A program made the position numbers and the translations under genes. A stretch of 64,000 bases of DNA from Flavobacterium sp. ACN6 (lineage in GTDB: Bacteria > Bacteroidota > Bacteroidia > Flavobacteriales > Flavobacteriaceae), in the NCBI RefSeq assembly GCF_002304005.1, contig NZ_MRCQ01000001.1, positions 496,001 through 560,000 on the forward strand. Direction: 5' to 3'. The first letter of the stretch is position 1. Every line of letters begins with the position of its first letter. This document shows, piece after piece, positions 8,352-17,013 of the stretch. The notes beneath the pieces were generated by a model. It had not been told where the DNA came from. It did not search any database and saw only the letters and a program-made list of their open reading frames with translations.

Positions 8352-9047
8352 ATGCTTACAGCTGAAAATCTAACCAAAAAATATGGTGATTACACTGCTT
8401 TGAACGCTTTAAATTTAACTATTAAAGAAGGTGAAATATTTGCTCTTTTAGGGCAGAACGGTGCTGGAAAAACGACCACTATCAATTTATTTTTAGGTTT
8501 TATTGAACCTTCTGAAGGTTCTTTAACCATCAACAATATTCCCGTTACATTAAATGCAAAAACGACTAAAGAATTTGTCGCTTATATTCCAGAAACAGTA
8601 ATGCTTTATCCGAATTTAACGGGTCTGGAAAATCTTAAATTTTTCTCTTCGCTGGCAGGATTTAAATATTCAAAAGGCGAACTCGAATATTTCTTAAACA
8701 AGGCCGGTTTGCAAACCAAAGCACACGATCAAAATCTTGGCGGTTATTCTAAAGGGATGCGCCAAAAGGTTGGAATTGCCATTGCAATCGCTAAAAAGGC
8801 TAAAGTACTTTTATTGGACGAACCAACAAGTGGTTTGGACCCGAAAGCCTCTAATGAATTTTCTCAAATATTAAAGGAACTTTCGGCAGATGGAACTGCA
8901 ATTTTAATGGCAACCCACGATATTTTCAGAGCGCGTGAAGTGGCTTCTCACATCGGAATTATGAAGCAGGGAAACTTGGTTACCGTAATTGAGGCCTCTA
9001 AAATCTCTGCAAACGAATTGGAAGATTTGTATTTACAAACGGTTTAA
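8352..9047 (+). CDS. ABC transporter ATP-binding protein
   Basis: A 231-residue nucleotide-binding subunit. Walker A is 'GQNGAGKTT' (34-42), the signature is 'GGYSKGMRQK' (about 129-138), Walker B with catalytic glutamate is 'VLLLDEPTSGLD' (about 150-161), and the switch histidine is in 'MATHD'. The signature variant and length are those of ABC-2 (exporter, NosF/CcmA-like) ATPases, not importers. It ends 27 nt before the ATG of the TonB receptor and should pair with the two DUF3526 permeases further down the operon. Confidence 0.9.
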   Translation: MLTAENLTKKYGDYTALNALNLTIKEGEIFALLGQNGAGKTTTINLFLGFIEPSEGSLTINNIPVTLNAKTTKEFVAYIPETVMLYPNLTGLENLKFFSSLAGFKYSKGELEYFLNKAGLQTKAHDQNLGGYSKGMRQKVGIAIAIAKKAKVLLLDEPTSGLDPKASNEFSQILKELSADGTAILMATHDIFRAREVASHIGIMKQGNLVTVIEASKISANELEDLYLQTV

Positions 9048-9074
9048 AAGGAAACGTTGATTTCTATTTATAAA

Positions 9075-11372
9075 ATGAAACATATATTTTCTTTGCTATT
9101 TATAGTAAGTACTTTCTCGATTCTAAATGCTCAAAATAACGGAAAAGTCAGAGACAGCATTATTAAAGATTCTTTGGAACTGGAAGCCAAGCGAAATGAA
9201 TTGCAAACGGTTGAAATTATTGGACGCTCGACGCGAAAATATAACAGCGATTACTCTTTTTCTGCAACGAAAACGGCAGCTTTAAATAAAGATATTCCGC
9301 AGTCTATTTCGACTATAACCAAAGAATTAATTGCCGATAAAGGCGCCATTTATCTGGCCGATGTCGTAAAAATGGCCAGCGGTGTAATTCCGGCGAGTTA
9401 TTACAATCAATATACGATTCGCGGGATAAGTCAAAATGAAGAAGGACAGATTATCAACGGAATGCGAACGCGTCAATATTACTTTTTACAGCCTTTAACG
9501 AGTAATATCGAGCGCGTTGAAGTTATAAAAGGACCATCGAGCGCTACCTTTTCTTCTGTTGACCCAGGCGGAAGCATTAATATGGTGACGAAAAAACCTT
9601 TGGCAGTAGACCGAAAAGAAGTTAGTCTAACCGTTGGAAGTTTCAGTACGTTACGCGGCACATTAGATTTTACAGGCCCTTTAAATGAATCCAAAACTCT
9701 TTTATATCGTGTAAACGGAGCGTATCAGGAAGCGAAATCATTTCGTGATTTGGTTAATAATAAGTCATTTTTGATTTCTCCTTCTTTCAGTTATATTCCG
9801 AATGAAAAAACGGCGATAAATACCGAATTGATTTTAAGTGACATGACTGGAGTTTTAGACCGCGGTCAGCCTATTTTTGGCGCTGTTGCAGGTAAAACTG
9901 ATTTAAATAAAACCCCAATCAGCCTGAATTTGGGAGCTTCTGGAGATTATTTTAAATCGAAAGAAATGATTTTGATGACTAATTTAGCTCATAAATTCTC
10001 ATCTAAAATTGGTTTTAATGCTTCTTACATGAAACAAACATGGACAGAAAACCTGCAGGAGCACCGTACAACAAATGGTTTTGCTGTAGATATGAACAAT
10101 CAGCCAGTTACAAGTCTGGCTATGATGCAGTTTGTACAACGCCAGCAATATTGGGATGTTGACAATTTGAGTGCTTACTTTAATTTTGATTTTAAAACAG
10201 GAAAACTCAATCATAAACTATTAACGGGTTATGATTTAAGCAGTTGGAATAAAAACATTGGCGGCGGGCAAAATGCAGCAAGAGGTTATTTATTAAATGA
10301 CGGAACTGTTGCTAGTTCTTTTGTTCCTGCAAATGCTTCTAATTATAAAACGGTAACGGTAGACGGCGTTGTACTGCCAAAACCAAATGTCAATTTCTTT
10401 GATTTAAACAATCCGTCTTACGCATTAAGAAACACGCAGAATTATGTTATGAATGTTCGTACAGCGCTTCCGTCTGCTCTTACCACGACAAATGCAGTTT
10501 ACATTCAGGATCAGATCCAGTGGGAAAAATTCACTTTTTTATTGGGACTTCGAAACGAATGGTTTGAAGACATTACGAATTATAAAACCAATAATGAAAT
10601 TACAGTTAAAAAATCGGCTTTACTGCCCCGAATTGGTGTGACATACGCCATCAATAATGAAATTAATGTCTATACTACTTATCTAGAAGGGTATCAGCCA
10701 CAGTCCAATACGACGACTCTGATGCCTCAAACAGGAAGTTTATCGGCGGGAAGCCTTTTTAAACCGCTGGAAAGTGATTTGAAAGAGTTTGGTATGAAAG
10801 CCGTTTTCTTTAATAATACGGTAAGTTTTAATGCCGCGGTTTACGAAATCAAGCAGCGAAATATTTTAATGAATGCTAATGATCCTGCAAATCCAGATTT
10901 ACTAGTAACCAGAGGTTCTGAAAGAAGCCGTGGTTTTGAATGTGATCTGGCTGGATATATTACTCCAGACTGGCAGATTAACGCTTCTTACAGTTACATC
11001 GATGCGGAAATTACCAATGATGCCAACATTTCATTAATTGGTCAAAGAAAGCAGAATACGCCAAAAAACAGTGCGAATCTGTGGACACGTTACAACTTCG
11101 CTTCTGATTCTGCTTTAGATGATTTCGGAATTGGTTTGGGAATGCAGTATCAAAGCAGTAAAGTGCCTTGGTTTACAAGAGATTTTACACTGCCTGATTT
11201 TACCATTTTTGATGCCGCTCTTTATTACAAACCTAATAAAAGCAATATGCAGATTGCTGTAAACGCAGGCAATCTTCTTAATAAAACCTATTGGTTAGGC
11301 GCGCAGAATTATCTGCGTTTGTTTCCTGGAAGTCCAAGAAACGTGAGCATTACCGTAACTTATAAATTTTAA
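9075..11372 (+). CDS. TonB-dependent siderophore-type receptor within an ABC operon
   Basis: About 765 residues from the ATG chosen here; an in-frame TTG 18 nt upstream (9057) is possible, but the ATG gives a clean signal peptide, 'MKHIFSLLFIVSTFSILNAQ'. There is no carboxypeptidase-like extension; the plug starts at about residue 50 ('DIPQSISTITKELIADKGA', then 'YTIRGISQNEEGQI' and 'VEVIKGPSSATFSS'). The barrel ends 'VSITVTYKF'. The plug belongs to the ferric-siderophore receptor type. It lies between an ABC ATPase gene and two ABC-2 permease genes (gap 5 nt to the next start), which implies one transcript and one substrate system. Confidence 0.9.
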   Translation: MKHIFSLLFIVSTFSILNAQNNGKVRDSIIKDSLELEAKRNELQTVEIIGRSTRKYNSDYSFSATKTAALNKDIPQSISTITKELIADKGAIYLADVVKMASGVIPASYYNQYTIRGISQNEEGQIINGMRTRQYYFLQPLTSNIERVEVIKGPSSATFSSVDPGGSINMVTKKPLAVDRKEVSLTVGSFSTLRGTLDFTGPLNESKTLLYRVNGAYQEAKSFRDLVNNKSFLISPSFSYIPNEKTAINTELILSDMTGVLDRGQPIFGAVAGKTDLNKTPISLNLGASGDYFKSKEMILMTNLAHKFSSKIGFNASYMKQTWTENLQEHRTTNGFAVDMNNQPVTSLAMMQFVQRQQYWDVDNLSAYFNFDFKTGKLNHKLLTGYDLSSWNKNIGGGQNAARGYLLNDGTVASSFVPANASNYKTVTVDGVVLPKPNVNFFDLNNPSYALRNTQNYVMNVRTALPSALTTTNAVYIQDQIQWEKFTFLLGLRNEWFEDITNYKTNNEITVKKSALLPRIGVTYAINNEINVYTTYLEGYQPQSNTTTLMPQTGSLSAGSLFKPLESDLKEFGMKAVFFNNTVSFNAAVYEIKQRNILMNANDPANPDLLVTRGSERSRGFECDLAGYITPDWQINASYSYIDAEITNDANISLIGQRKQNTPKNSANLWTRYNFASDSALDDFGIGLGMQYQSSKVPWFTRDFTLPDFTIFDAALYYKPNKSNMQIAVNAGNLLNKTYWLGAQNYLRLFPGSPRNVSITVTYKF

Positions 11373-11377
11373 TTTAT

Positions 11378-12829
11378 ATGAAATTATTTCACACAGAAAT
11401 CCTTATAGCCAAACATTTTAAGAATTCTATTTTTAAAAATTCGGCTGTTTATATTATTACCATTTTCATTGGTATTTTACTATTATATGCAGCATTTACG
11501 GGCTGGGACAATTACATAAGTCAAAACGAAACGAGCGAAAAATACCAGCACGAATCTAGAGAGGACTGGTTGAAAAATCCAGATAAAAATCCGCATAGAA
11601 TGGCACATTACGGAAATTTTGCTTTTAGAAAAAGTACCCCATTAAGCGTTTTCGAGTTCGGAATGGAACCATTTTTTGGAAATGCGATTTTCCTTGAAGC
11701 TCACAAACAAAATACAGCCAATTTTTCTGAAGCTGGTTTTTCTAACAGTATGCTTCGTTTTGGCGAAATCAGTATTGCCATGGTTTTGCAGGTTTTGCTA
11801 CCGCTTCTCATTTTTTTCCTCGGATTTAATGCTGTCGCGTATGAACGTGAAAATGGAACTTTAAAAATCCTTTTAACGCAGGGCATCAATTGGAAACAGC
11901 TTTTAATTGGAAAAACGTTGGGAATTGCAAGTGTAATCATGATGCTTTTTATTCCAACAATTATTGTTTTGGTTTTAGTGTGGCTGTTCCTTCAAGATTT
12001 TAGCATTACTGCAGACGAAACCGCAAAAATGCTTTTGTTTATCCTTTTTCATTTGGCTTATCTCCTATTCTTCTGTGTTATTGCAGTTTTAATTTCGGCA
12101 GTAAGCAAAACCTCTAAGAAAGCTTTGATCACACTTATTGGAATTTGGCTTCTTTTTACCATTATTCTGCCAAGAACCACGCAGGCGATTGGAGCTTACA
12201 TTTACGAAGCACCATCTAAGATTCAGTTTAACAGTGATATCGAAAAAGATATTTTGAAACAAGGAGACAGTCATAATCCTAATGATCCGCATTATAAAGC
12301 GATAAAAGATTCGCTTCTTCGCGCTTACAAAGTCGATTCGGTACAAAAACTTCCTTTCAATTATTCTGGTTATATCATGACCGAAGGGGAAAGAATCAGC
12401 TCCAAAATTTACAACGAACATTTGGCTGAACTTCTAAAAATTTATAAAAAACAGAATAGTTTTTCGAAAACAGTTTCCTTTTTGAATCCCTACATCGCAA
12501 TGAAAAATTTATCGATGGGATTATCTAACACGGATTACGAATCGTATATCGATTTTCAGAAACAAGCTGAAGATTATCGTTATGCCATGGCGCAGAAAAT
12601 GAATGGACTGCAGATTAAATACATCAGCAATAAAAAGCCCGGACCAAACGATAAACCACTTACAATTGGTAAAGAACATTGGGCCGATGTAGAAGAATTT
12701 CATTATGAGCCTAAGAAAATCGGAACGGTTCTTAAAAACGAAATTATCTCGATTATTTCAATTATTCTCTGGATTTCACTGCTTTTCATTTTAATCAGAA
12801 TCGCATCCAAAAAACTTAAAGCCATTTAA
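11378..12829 (+). CDS. ABC-2 type permease, DUF3526 family (first of pair)
   Basis: A 483-residue inner-membrane protein. One transmembrane helix near residues 25-45 is followed by a soluble extracytoplasmic region. A cluster of five helices follows (about 125-290, including 'VLQVLLPLLIFFLGFNAVAYERENGTLKILLTQG', a classic ABC-2 entry helix and elbow described here as residues 134-167). A long soluble domain and a final helix complete it. The paired arrangement with a second similar protein, and the insertion between the last helices, matches DUF3526 permeases. It is expected to form the membrane channel of an exporter with the 8352 ATPase. Start and stop interlock with neighbours (one base to the next start). 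Confidence 0.8.
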   Translation: MKLFHTEILIAKHFKNSIFKNSAVYIITIFIGILLLYAAFTGWDNYISQNETSEKYQHESREDWLKNPDKNPHRMAHYGNFAFRKSTPLSVFEFGMEPFFGNAIFLEAHKQNTANFSEAGFSNSMLRFGEISIAMVLQVLLPLLIFFLGFNAVAYERENGTLKILLTQGINWKQLLIGKTLGIASVIMMLFIPTIIVLVLVWLFLQDFSITADETAKMLLFILFHLAYLLFFCVIAVLISAVSKTSKKALITLIGIWLLFTIILPRTTQAIGAYIYEAPSKIQFNSDIEKDILKQGDSHNPNDPHYKAIKDSLLRAYKVDSVQKLPFNYSGYIMTEGERISSKIYNEHLAELLKIYKKQNSFSKTVSFLNPYIAMKNLSMGLSNTDYESYIDFQKQAEDYRYAMAQKMNGLQIKYISNKKPGPNDKPLTIGKEHWADVEEFHYEPKKIGTVLKNEIISIISIILWISLLFILIRIASKKLKAI

Positions 12830-12830
12830 T

Positions 12831-14180
12831 ATGTTAGCATTACTCTTTAAAAATTTCATTCGATCTAAAGGAACCAAAATTGGGCTGCTTTTTTTGTTGT
12901 GCATTGGTTTTATAAGTCTTTTAATTGGAAAACAGTTTCAGGATAAGCAAGAGAATAATATTCGCGAAGCTTCCCTTTATCAGAAAGAACACATTGCCCG
13001 AAATGCCTCTTTTCATAAAGACGAAATCGGACTTTTATTGTATTACATCAAGTTTTCATTAGTCAATAAAACATTGCCTATAAACAGTTTAGCAATCGGA
13101 CAGCGCGATGTTAATCCTTCTATTCAAAGCGTTACGATTCGTGGTCTAGAAGGTCAGAAATACGATGCAGAACTCAATAATCCGAACAATCTTCTGTCAG
13201 GAAATATCGATTTTAGTTTTGTGCTGATTTATCTTTTTCCGCTTTTAATAATTTCCTTTTCGTATAATCTTATTTCTGAAGAAAAAGAAAGCGGAACTTG
13301 GAAAATTGTAGCAACGCAAAGTCAAAACACTTTTCTTTATATTCTAAAGTTATTCTATGTCAGGATTTTGAGTTTAATCGCATTGTTTACTATTTTATTT
13401 TTGGCTGCCGTTTTATTCTTAAATATTCCGTTGGATCAAACTTTTTTCATCTTCTACGGATTGGGAATATTATATATCTTATTTTGGTTTTCAGTATGTT
13501 TCTTTATTGTTTCGCTGCAAAAACATTCCAATTTTAATGCTGTTTTACTATTAACGATTTGGTTATTCTTAATTATCATTGTTCCTGCAGGAATTAACGC
13601 TTATATCGTAAATCAGTATAAAGTTCCAGAAGCTTTAGAATTGACTTTGAAACAGCGAAATGCGTATCATGAAAAATGGGATATGAATAAACAAGAAACT
13701 GTTGATAAATTTTACAAACATTATCCTCAGTTTAGAGAATATAAGATTCCGGCAGACAAAGAATTCAGCTGGCTTTGGTATTACGCTATGCAGCAAATGG
13801 GCGACGACGAATCGGCTGTAGAATCTCGCGAATTGGAAACCAAATTGCAACAGAGAAATCTTGCCAGCCAGAGAATTGCACAATTTATTCCCACGCTTCA
13901 TACGCAGTTACAACTAAATGAAATTGCCCACGCCGATTTAGGAAATCAGCTTTTATTTTTAAAAGAAACACAGCATTTCCATGAAAAAATGAGATTGCAT
14001 TTTTATCCAAAAATCTTCTCAGATGCTCCTGTAAATGCTCAAAAATGGGATGATTTTAAAGTTGAAACGTTTAATGATCCAACTCAAATAAGTTTTGCTA
14101 AGGCATTTTTGCCATTACTAATTTTCAATTTACTATTGATTGTTTTGGGATGGAGGAATTTAAACAGAAAAGCTGTTTAA
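12831..14180 (+). CDS. ABC-2 type permease, DUF3526 family (second of pair)
   Basis: A 449-residue integral membrane protein with the same architecture as the preceding gene: a first helix at about 15-33, an extracytoplasmic domain, a helical bundle with 'SYNLISEEKESGTWKIVATQ' (about 144-163), a long charged domain and a C-terminal helix. It starts one base after the stop of its partner, so the two are co-translated and probably form a heterodimeric channel. It is the last gene of the operon; a repeat block follows instead of a simple terminator. Confidence 0.8.
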   Translation: MLALLFKNFIRSKGTKIGLLFLLCIGFISLLIGKQFQDKQENNIREASLYQKEHIARNASFHKDEIGLLLYYIKFSLVNKTLPINSLAIGQRDVNPSIQSVTIRGLEGQKYDAELNNPNNLLSGNIDFSFVLIYLFPLLIISFSYNLISEEKESGTWKIVATQSQNTFLYILKLFYVRILSLIALFTILFLAAVLFLNIPLDQTFFIFYGLGILYILFWFSVCFFIVSLQKHSNFNAVLLLTIWLFLIIIVPAGINAYIVNQYKVPEALELTLKQRNAYHEKWDMNKQETVDKFYKHYPQFREYKIPADKEFSWLWYYAMQQMGDDESAVESRELETKLQQRNLASQRIAQFIPTLHTQLQLNEIAHADLGNQLLFLKETQHFHEKMRLHFYPKIFSDAPVNAQKWDDFKVETFNDPTQISFAKAFLPLLIFNLLLIVLGWRNLNRKAV

Positions 14181-14204
14181 TTTTTTGACCGATAATACTG
14201 TGTT

Positions 14205-14715
14205 TTTTAACCGCAGAGAACGCAAAGGTTTACGCAGAGTTCGCAAAGTTTTTTTTGACAAGCTTTAAGGATAATTTTCTTTACGGTGAAAGTTCGCAAA
14301 GATTCCCAAAAATGGCAAATATAGTCAATGGTTTCAACCATTGGAGCGCAATGAATTTATGCATGTCTCCCGAGGTTGAAACCTCGGGCTATGTTTTTCA
14401 AAAGGTTTATCGTATACAACCAATGGATTCAATGATTGAACGTCAGCAATTCACCACCAACATATCTCCCGAGGTTAAAACCTCGGGCTATGTTTTTCAA
14501 AAGTTCGCGAAGTTTTTTACATAAAGCTTTGCGTCCCGAAGCTTCGGGATTATGTTTTATAAAGCCCTCCATATCTAAAAACCTTTGCACCCTTTGCGGT
14601 AAAATACCCCTAGCATATCAAAAAAACCTTTGCGCTCTTTGCGGTAAAATACTCCAGTATATCAAAAAAACCTTTGTGTGCTTTGCGTTAAAATACCCCC
14701 GTTTTAGTATTTTTA
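14205..14715. repeat. Composite repeat block A
   Basis: The block holds CGCAGAG/CGCAAAG iterations (about 14210-14250). An inverted hairpin copy CCAATGG...CCATTGG-type lies near 14320-14342, and two copies of CCCGAGGTTRAAACCTCGGG lie at 14369-14388 and 14468-14487, each followed by GCTATGTTTTTCAAAAG. The 14-bp palindrome CCCGAAGCTTCGGG is at 14535-14548. Three repeats of 'ATCAAAAAAACCTTTG-GC-CTTTGCG-TAAAATA' type close the block. The same order of modules occurs in block B after the next gene. Short open frames here are by-products of the repeats. Confidence 0.85.
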
Positions 14716-14731
14716 ATGAAATTTCCATTCC

Positions 14732-15337
14732 ATGAAAAAAGTACTTTTTGCAGGTCTTCTTATTATTATCATTTTATATGCCTTTAGACAATTGGTTTAC
14801 AATCCGTACAAATGGAAAAAAGCGATTAACACACCCGAACATAAATTACAGCTAGGCAGTTTTATTTTCAGCAAACAAAGAGGTTCAAACGGAAGTCAGA
14901 GCATGCAGACCAATTATTTTATTTTTAAAGTAATTGAAATAAACGGCGATTATGTGAGACTTTCTGTGATTCGCCAGTTATCTGAAAAGGATAAAATACG
15001 ATCTGGTTTTTCGACTAAAAAAGAAGCTTATAAGGATTTAAAAGAAAGTATTCAGAAAGTTACAATTACACCCATTTTACCTGAAGATTTGTACAAAGGG
15101 AGTTCTTCCTTTACCATAAACGATTATTTATTAGATAAATATCCTTCTTTACAAAAATCAAGATATTATTCTGAGGACGTAAAATCTTCTACAGATCCAC
15201 GAGAATATTTCAGTTTAGTTTATTCTAAGGAAAAAATTATAGCCAAAGGAAAACTCGTTCCGTGGATAATAAGTAACAGTGACAAACCTGAATTGGCGGA
15301 AAGATTATCTGAAAATATAGAACTGATCGTTAATTGA
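14732..15337 (+). CDS. Unrecognised membrane-anchored protein between repeat blocks
   Basis: A 201-residue protein I do not recognise. It has an N-terminal membrane anchor or uncleaved signal (about residues 4-20, 'VLFAGLLIIIILYAF') and a soluble, lysine-rich remainder of mixed alpha/beta character with no cysteine clusters or known motifs. It would face the periplasm. The codon use and base composition look like neighbouring genes, so there is no obvious sign of foreign origin. It stands alone, flanked on both sides by similarly ordered repeat blocks, which makes it look like an isolated unit. Confidence 0.65.
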   Translation: MKKVLFAGLLIIIILYAFRQLVYNPYKWKKAINTPEHKLQLGSFIFSKQRGSNGSQSMQTNYFIFKVIEINGDYVRLSVIRQLSEKDKIRSGFSTKKEAYKDLKESIQKVTITPILPEDLYKGSSSFTINDYLLDKYPSLQKSRYYSEDVKSSTDPREYFSLVYSKEKIIAKGKLVPWIISNSDKPELAERLSENIELIVN

Positions 15338-15361
15338 TTTTTTTCTTTGCGACTAATTTAG

Positions 15362-16190
15362 GAACGTTTTTTTAACCGCAGAGTTCGCAAAGAATTACGC
15401 AAAGTTCGCAAAGATCCTATTCAAAGCTTTAAGGATAATTTACTTTACGGTGAAAGTTCGCAAAGATTCCCGAAAATGGTAAACATAGCCAATGGTTTCA
15501 ACCATTGGAGCGTAATGAAATTTATCCACGCATGTCTCCCGAGGTTGAAACCTCGGGCTATGTTTTGAAAAGGTTTATTATACACAACCAATTGAACGTC
15601 ATCAATTCACCACCAACATGTCTTCCGAGGTTGAAACCTCGGGCTATGTTTTGAAAAGGTTTATTATAAGCAACCAATTGAACGTCATCAATTCACCACC
15701 AACATGTCTCCCGACGTTGAAACCTCGGGCTATGTTTTGAAAAGGTTTATTATACACAACCAATGAACGTCATCAATTCACCACCAACATATCTCCCGAG
15801 GTTGAAACCTCGGGCTATGTTTTGAAAGGGTTTATTATACACAACCAATTGAACGTCATCAATTCACCACCAACATGTCTGCCGAGGTTGAAACCTCGGG
15901 CTATGTTTTCAAATGGTTTATTATGCACAACCAATGAACGTCATCAATTCACCACCAACATGTCTCCCGAGGTTGAAACCTAGGGCTATGTTTTCAAATG
16001 GTTCTCAAAGTTTTTACTCAAAGCTTTGCGTGCCGAGGCTTCGGTATTGTGTTTTTGTAAAACCCAGCATATCAAAAAAACCTTTGTGTGCTTTGCGTTA
16101 AAATAGCCCTAGCATATCAAAAAATCTTTGCGCTCTTTGCGGTAAAATACCCCAGCATATCAAAAGAAACCTTTGCGGTAAAAAACATTT
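15362..16190. repeat. Composite repeat block B
   Basis: Repeats the module order of block A: CGCAGAGTTCGCAAAG iterations, an inverted CCAATGG-TTTC-AACCATTGG-type hairpin (15489-15508), a series of CCCGAGGTTGAAACCTCGGG hairpins, a decayed CCCGAAGCTTCGGG copy (about 16032-16046), and three 'AAAACCTTTG...CTTTGCGGTAAAATA' units. Compared with block A, the hairpin part is expanded into a six-copy tandem array. Confidence 0.85.
15533..16010. repeat. Six-copy 85-86 bp tandem array of hairpin units
   Basis: Hairpin cores begin at 15538, 15624, 15710, 15795, 15881 and 15966, giving periods of 86, 86, 85, 86 and 85. Each unit has the 20-nt hairpin, a GCTATGTTTT tail, a 'GGTTTATTAT' segment and a conserved 'GAACGTCATCAATTCACCA' segment. 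Because the segments between hairpins are themselves conserved, this is a tandem duplication array and not CRISPR. Confidence 0.9.
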
Positions 16191-16266
16191 CTAAACCTAT
16201 TCTGAATAAAATTTCTCCAAACATTCAATAATTATATTTTATTTAGAATTAATATAAATAAACTTT

Positions 16267-16274
16267 TATATTTG
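16267..16274 (+). promoter_or_regulatory. Candidate -7 box of the sigma factor gene
   Basis: TATATTTG matches TAnnTTTG, 73 nt before the chosen ATG of the ECF sigma gene and just beyond repeat block B. No clear -33 element is visible. Confidence 0.45.
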
Positions 16275-16346
16275 CCGCTTTCGCAGCAAATCTGAGTAGA
16301 TTTTAAAATTTACTTAATATTGCTTTTCCAAAGTAAATTTCGTTTA

Positions 16347-16946
16347 ATGAACCACAATGCCAGTTTCGAATTAGATCTTTTCAAATCCTTTAAAGAAGGA
16401 GACGAAACTGCATTTAAGTTTTTTTACAATAAATATTTTAGGAGAATCCAATCTTTCAGCGTTCAGTTTATTTATGATCAGGACGAAGCTGAAAATCTTG
16501 CTCAAGAAGCCTTACTACACTTATGGCAGAACAGAGAAAGCGTAGAATCTATTAACGGAATCCAAGCTTTCTTATTTACCTATGCCAAATCAAAATGCTT
16601 GAATTTAATTCGCCACAATAAAGTGAAGGATAAATTTAAGAATGACCTGCTTAACCACAAAGAAAGAGAGTTGGATATCGAAGTTTTAAATTCGCTTCAG
16701 TTCGACACATTAGAATTAACAGAATTGGAGCGCATTATTCAGGAATCCATAAATGAATTACCGCCCAAAACTCGCGAAGTTTTTATAAAAAAACGCTTTG
16801 AGAATAAAAAAAATGCAGAGATAGCCGAAGAAATGGAAGTTACTTTAAAAGCTGTAGAAGCCCATATGACAAAGGCTTTGAAGATTTTAAAGACCAAATT
16901 ATCGGATTATTTGTTTCTGATCTTTATCCTTATTTATAATAATTAA
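16347..16946 (+). CDS. RNA polymerase ECF sigma factor (FecI-like, Bacteroidota type)
   Basis: 199 residues from the ATG at 16347; the in-frame TTG at 16320 only adds a weak extension. Sigma region 2 is at about 10-80 ('FKFFYNKYFRRIQSFSVQFIYDQDEAENLAQEALLHLW'-type core, read here as residues 24-61). Region 4 is at about 130-185 ('INELPPKTREVFIKK' and 'NAEIAEEMEVTLKAVEAHM'). The protein redirects RNA polymerase to the uptake genes when released by its anti-sigma factor. The next gene is that FecR anti-sigma factor, then SusC with an STN signalling domain, giving the classic transenvelope regulation order. Confidence 0.92.
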   Translation: MNHNASFELDLFKSFKEGDETAFKFFYNKYFRRIQSFSVQFIYDQDEAENLAQEALLHLWQNRESVESINGIQAFLFTYAKSKCLNLIRHNKVKDKFKNDLLNHKERELDIEVLNSLQFDTLELTELERIIQESINELPPKTREVFIKKRFENKKNAEIAEEMEVTLKAVEAHMTKALKILKTKLSDYLFLIFILIYNN

Positions 16947-17013
16947 GAATAAAAGGTAGGGTATTTTAATTCTGAAGTGTACTTACTATAGCGAGAAGTT
17001 TAAAAACGCATTT

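Noticed and set aside
14255..14735. Two overlapping open frames of 89 and 99 codons after the permease gene
   Set aside because: They lie wholly in repeat sequence and translate the repeats (recurring 'PPTYLPRLKPRA' type peptides); no independent protein signal.
15533..16010. Regularly spaced repeats resembling a CRISPR array
   Set aside because: The segments between hairpins are almost identical from unit to unit, so there are no spacers; no cas genes are near.
15913..16101. Open frame of 62 codons in repeat block B
   Set aside because: Translation of the hairpin array; same repeat-derived peptide as in block A.
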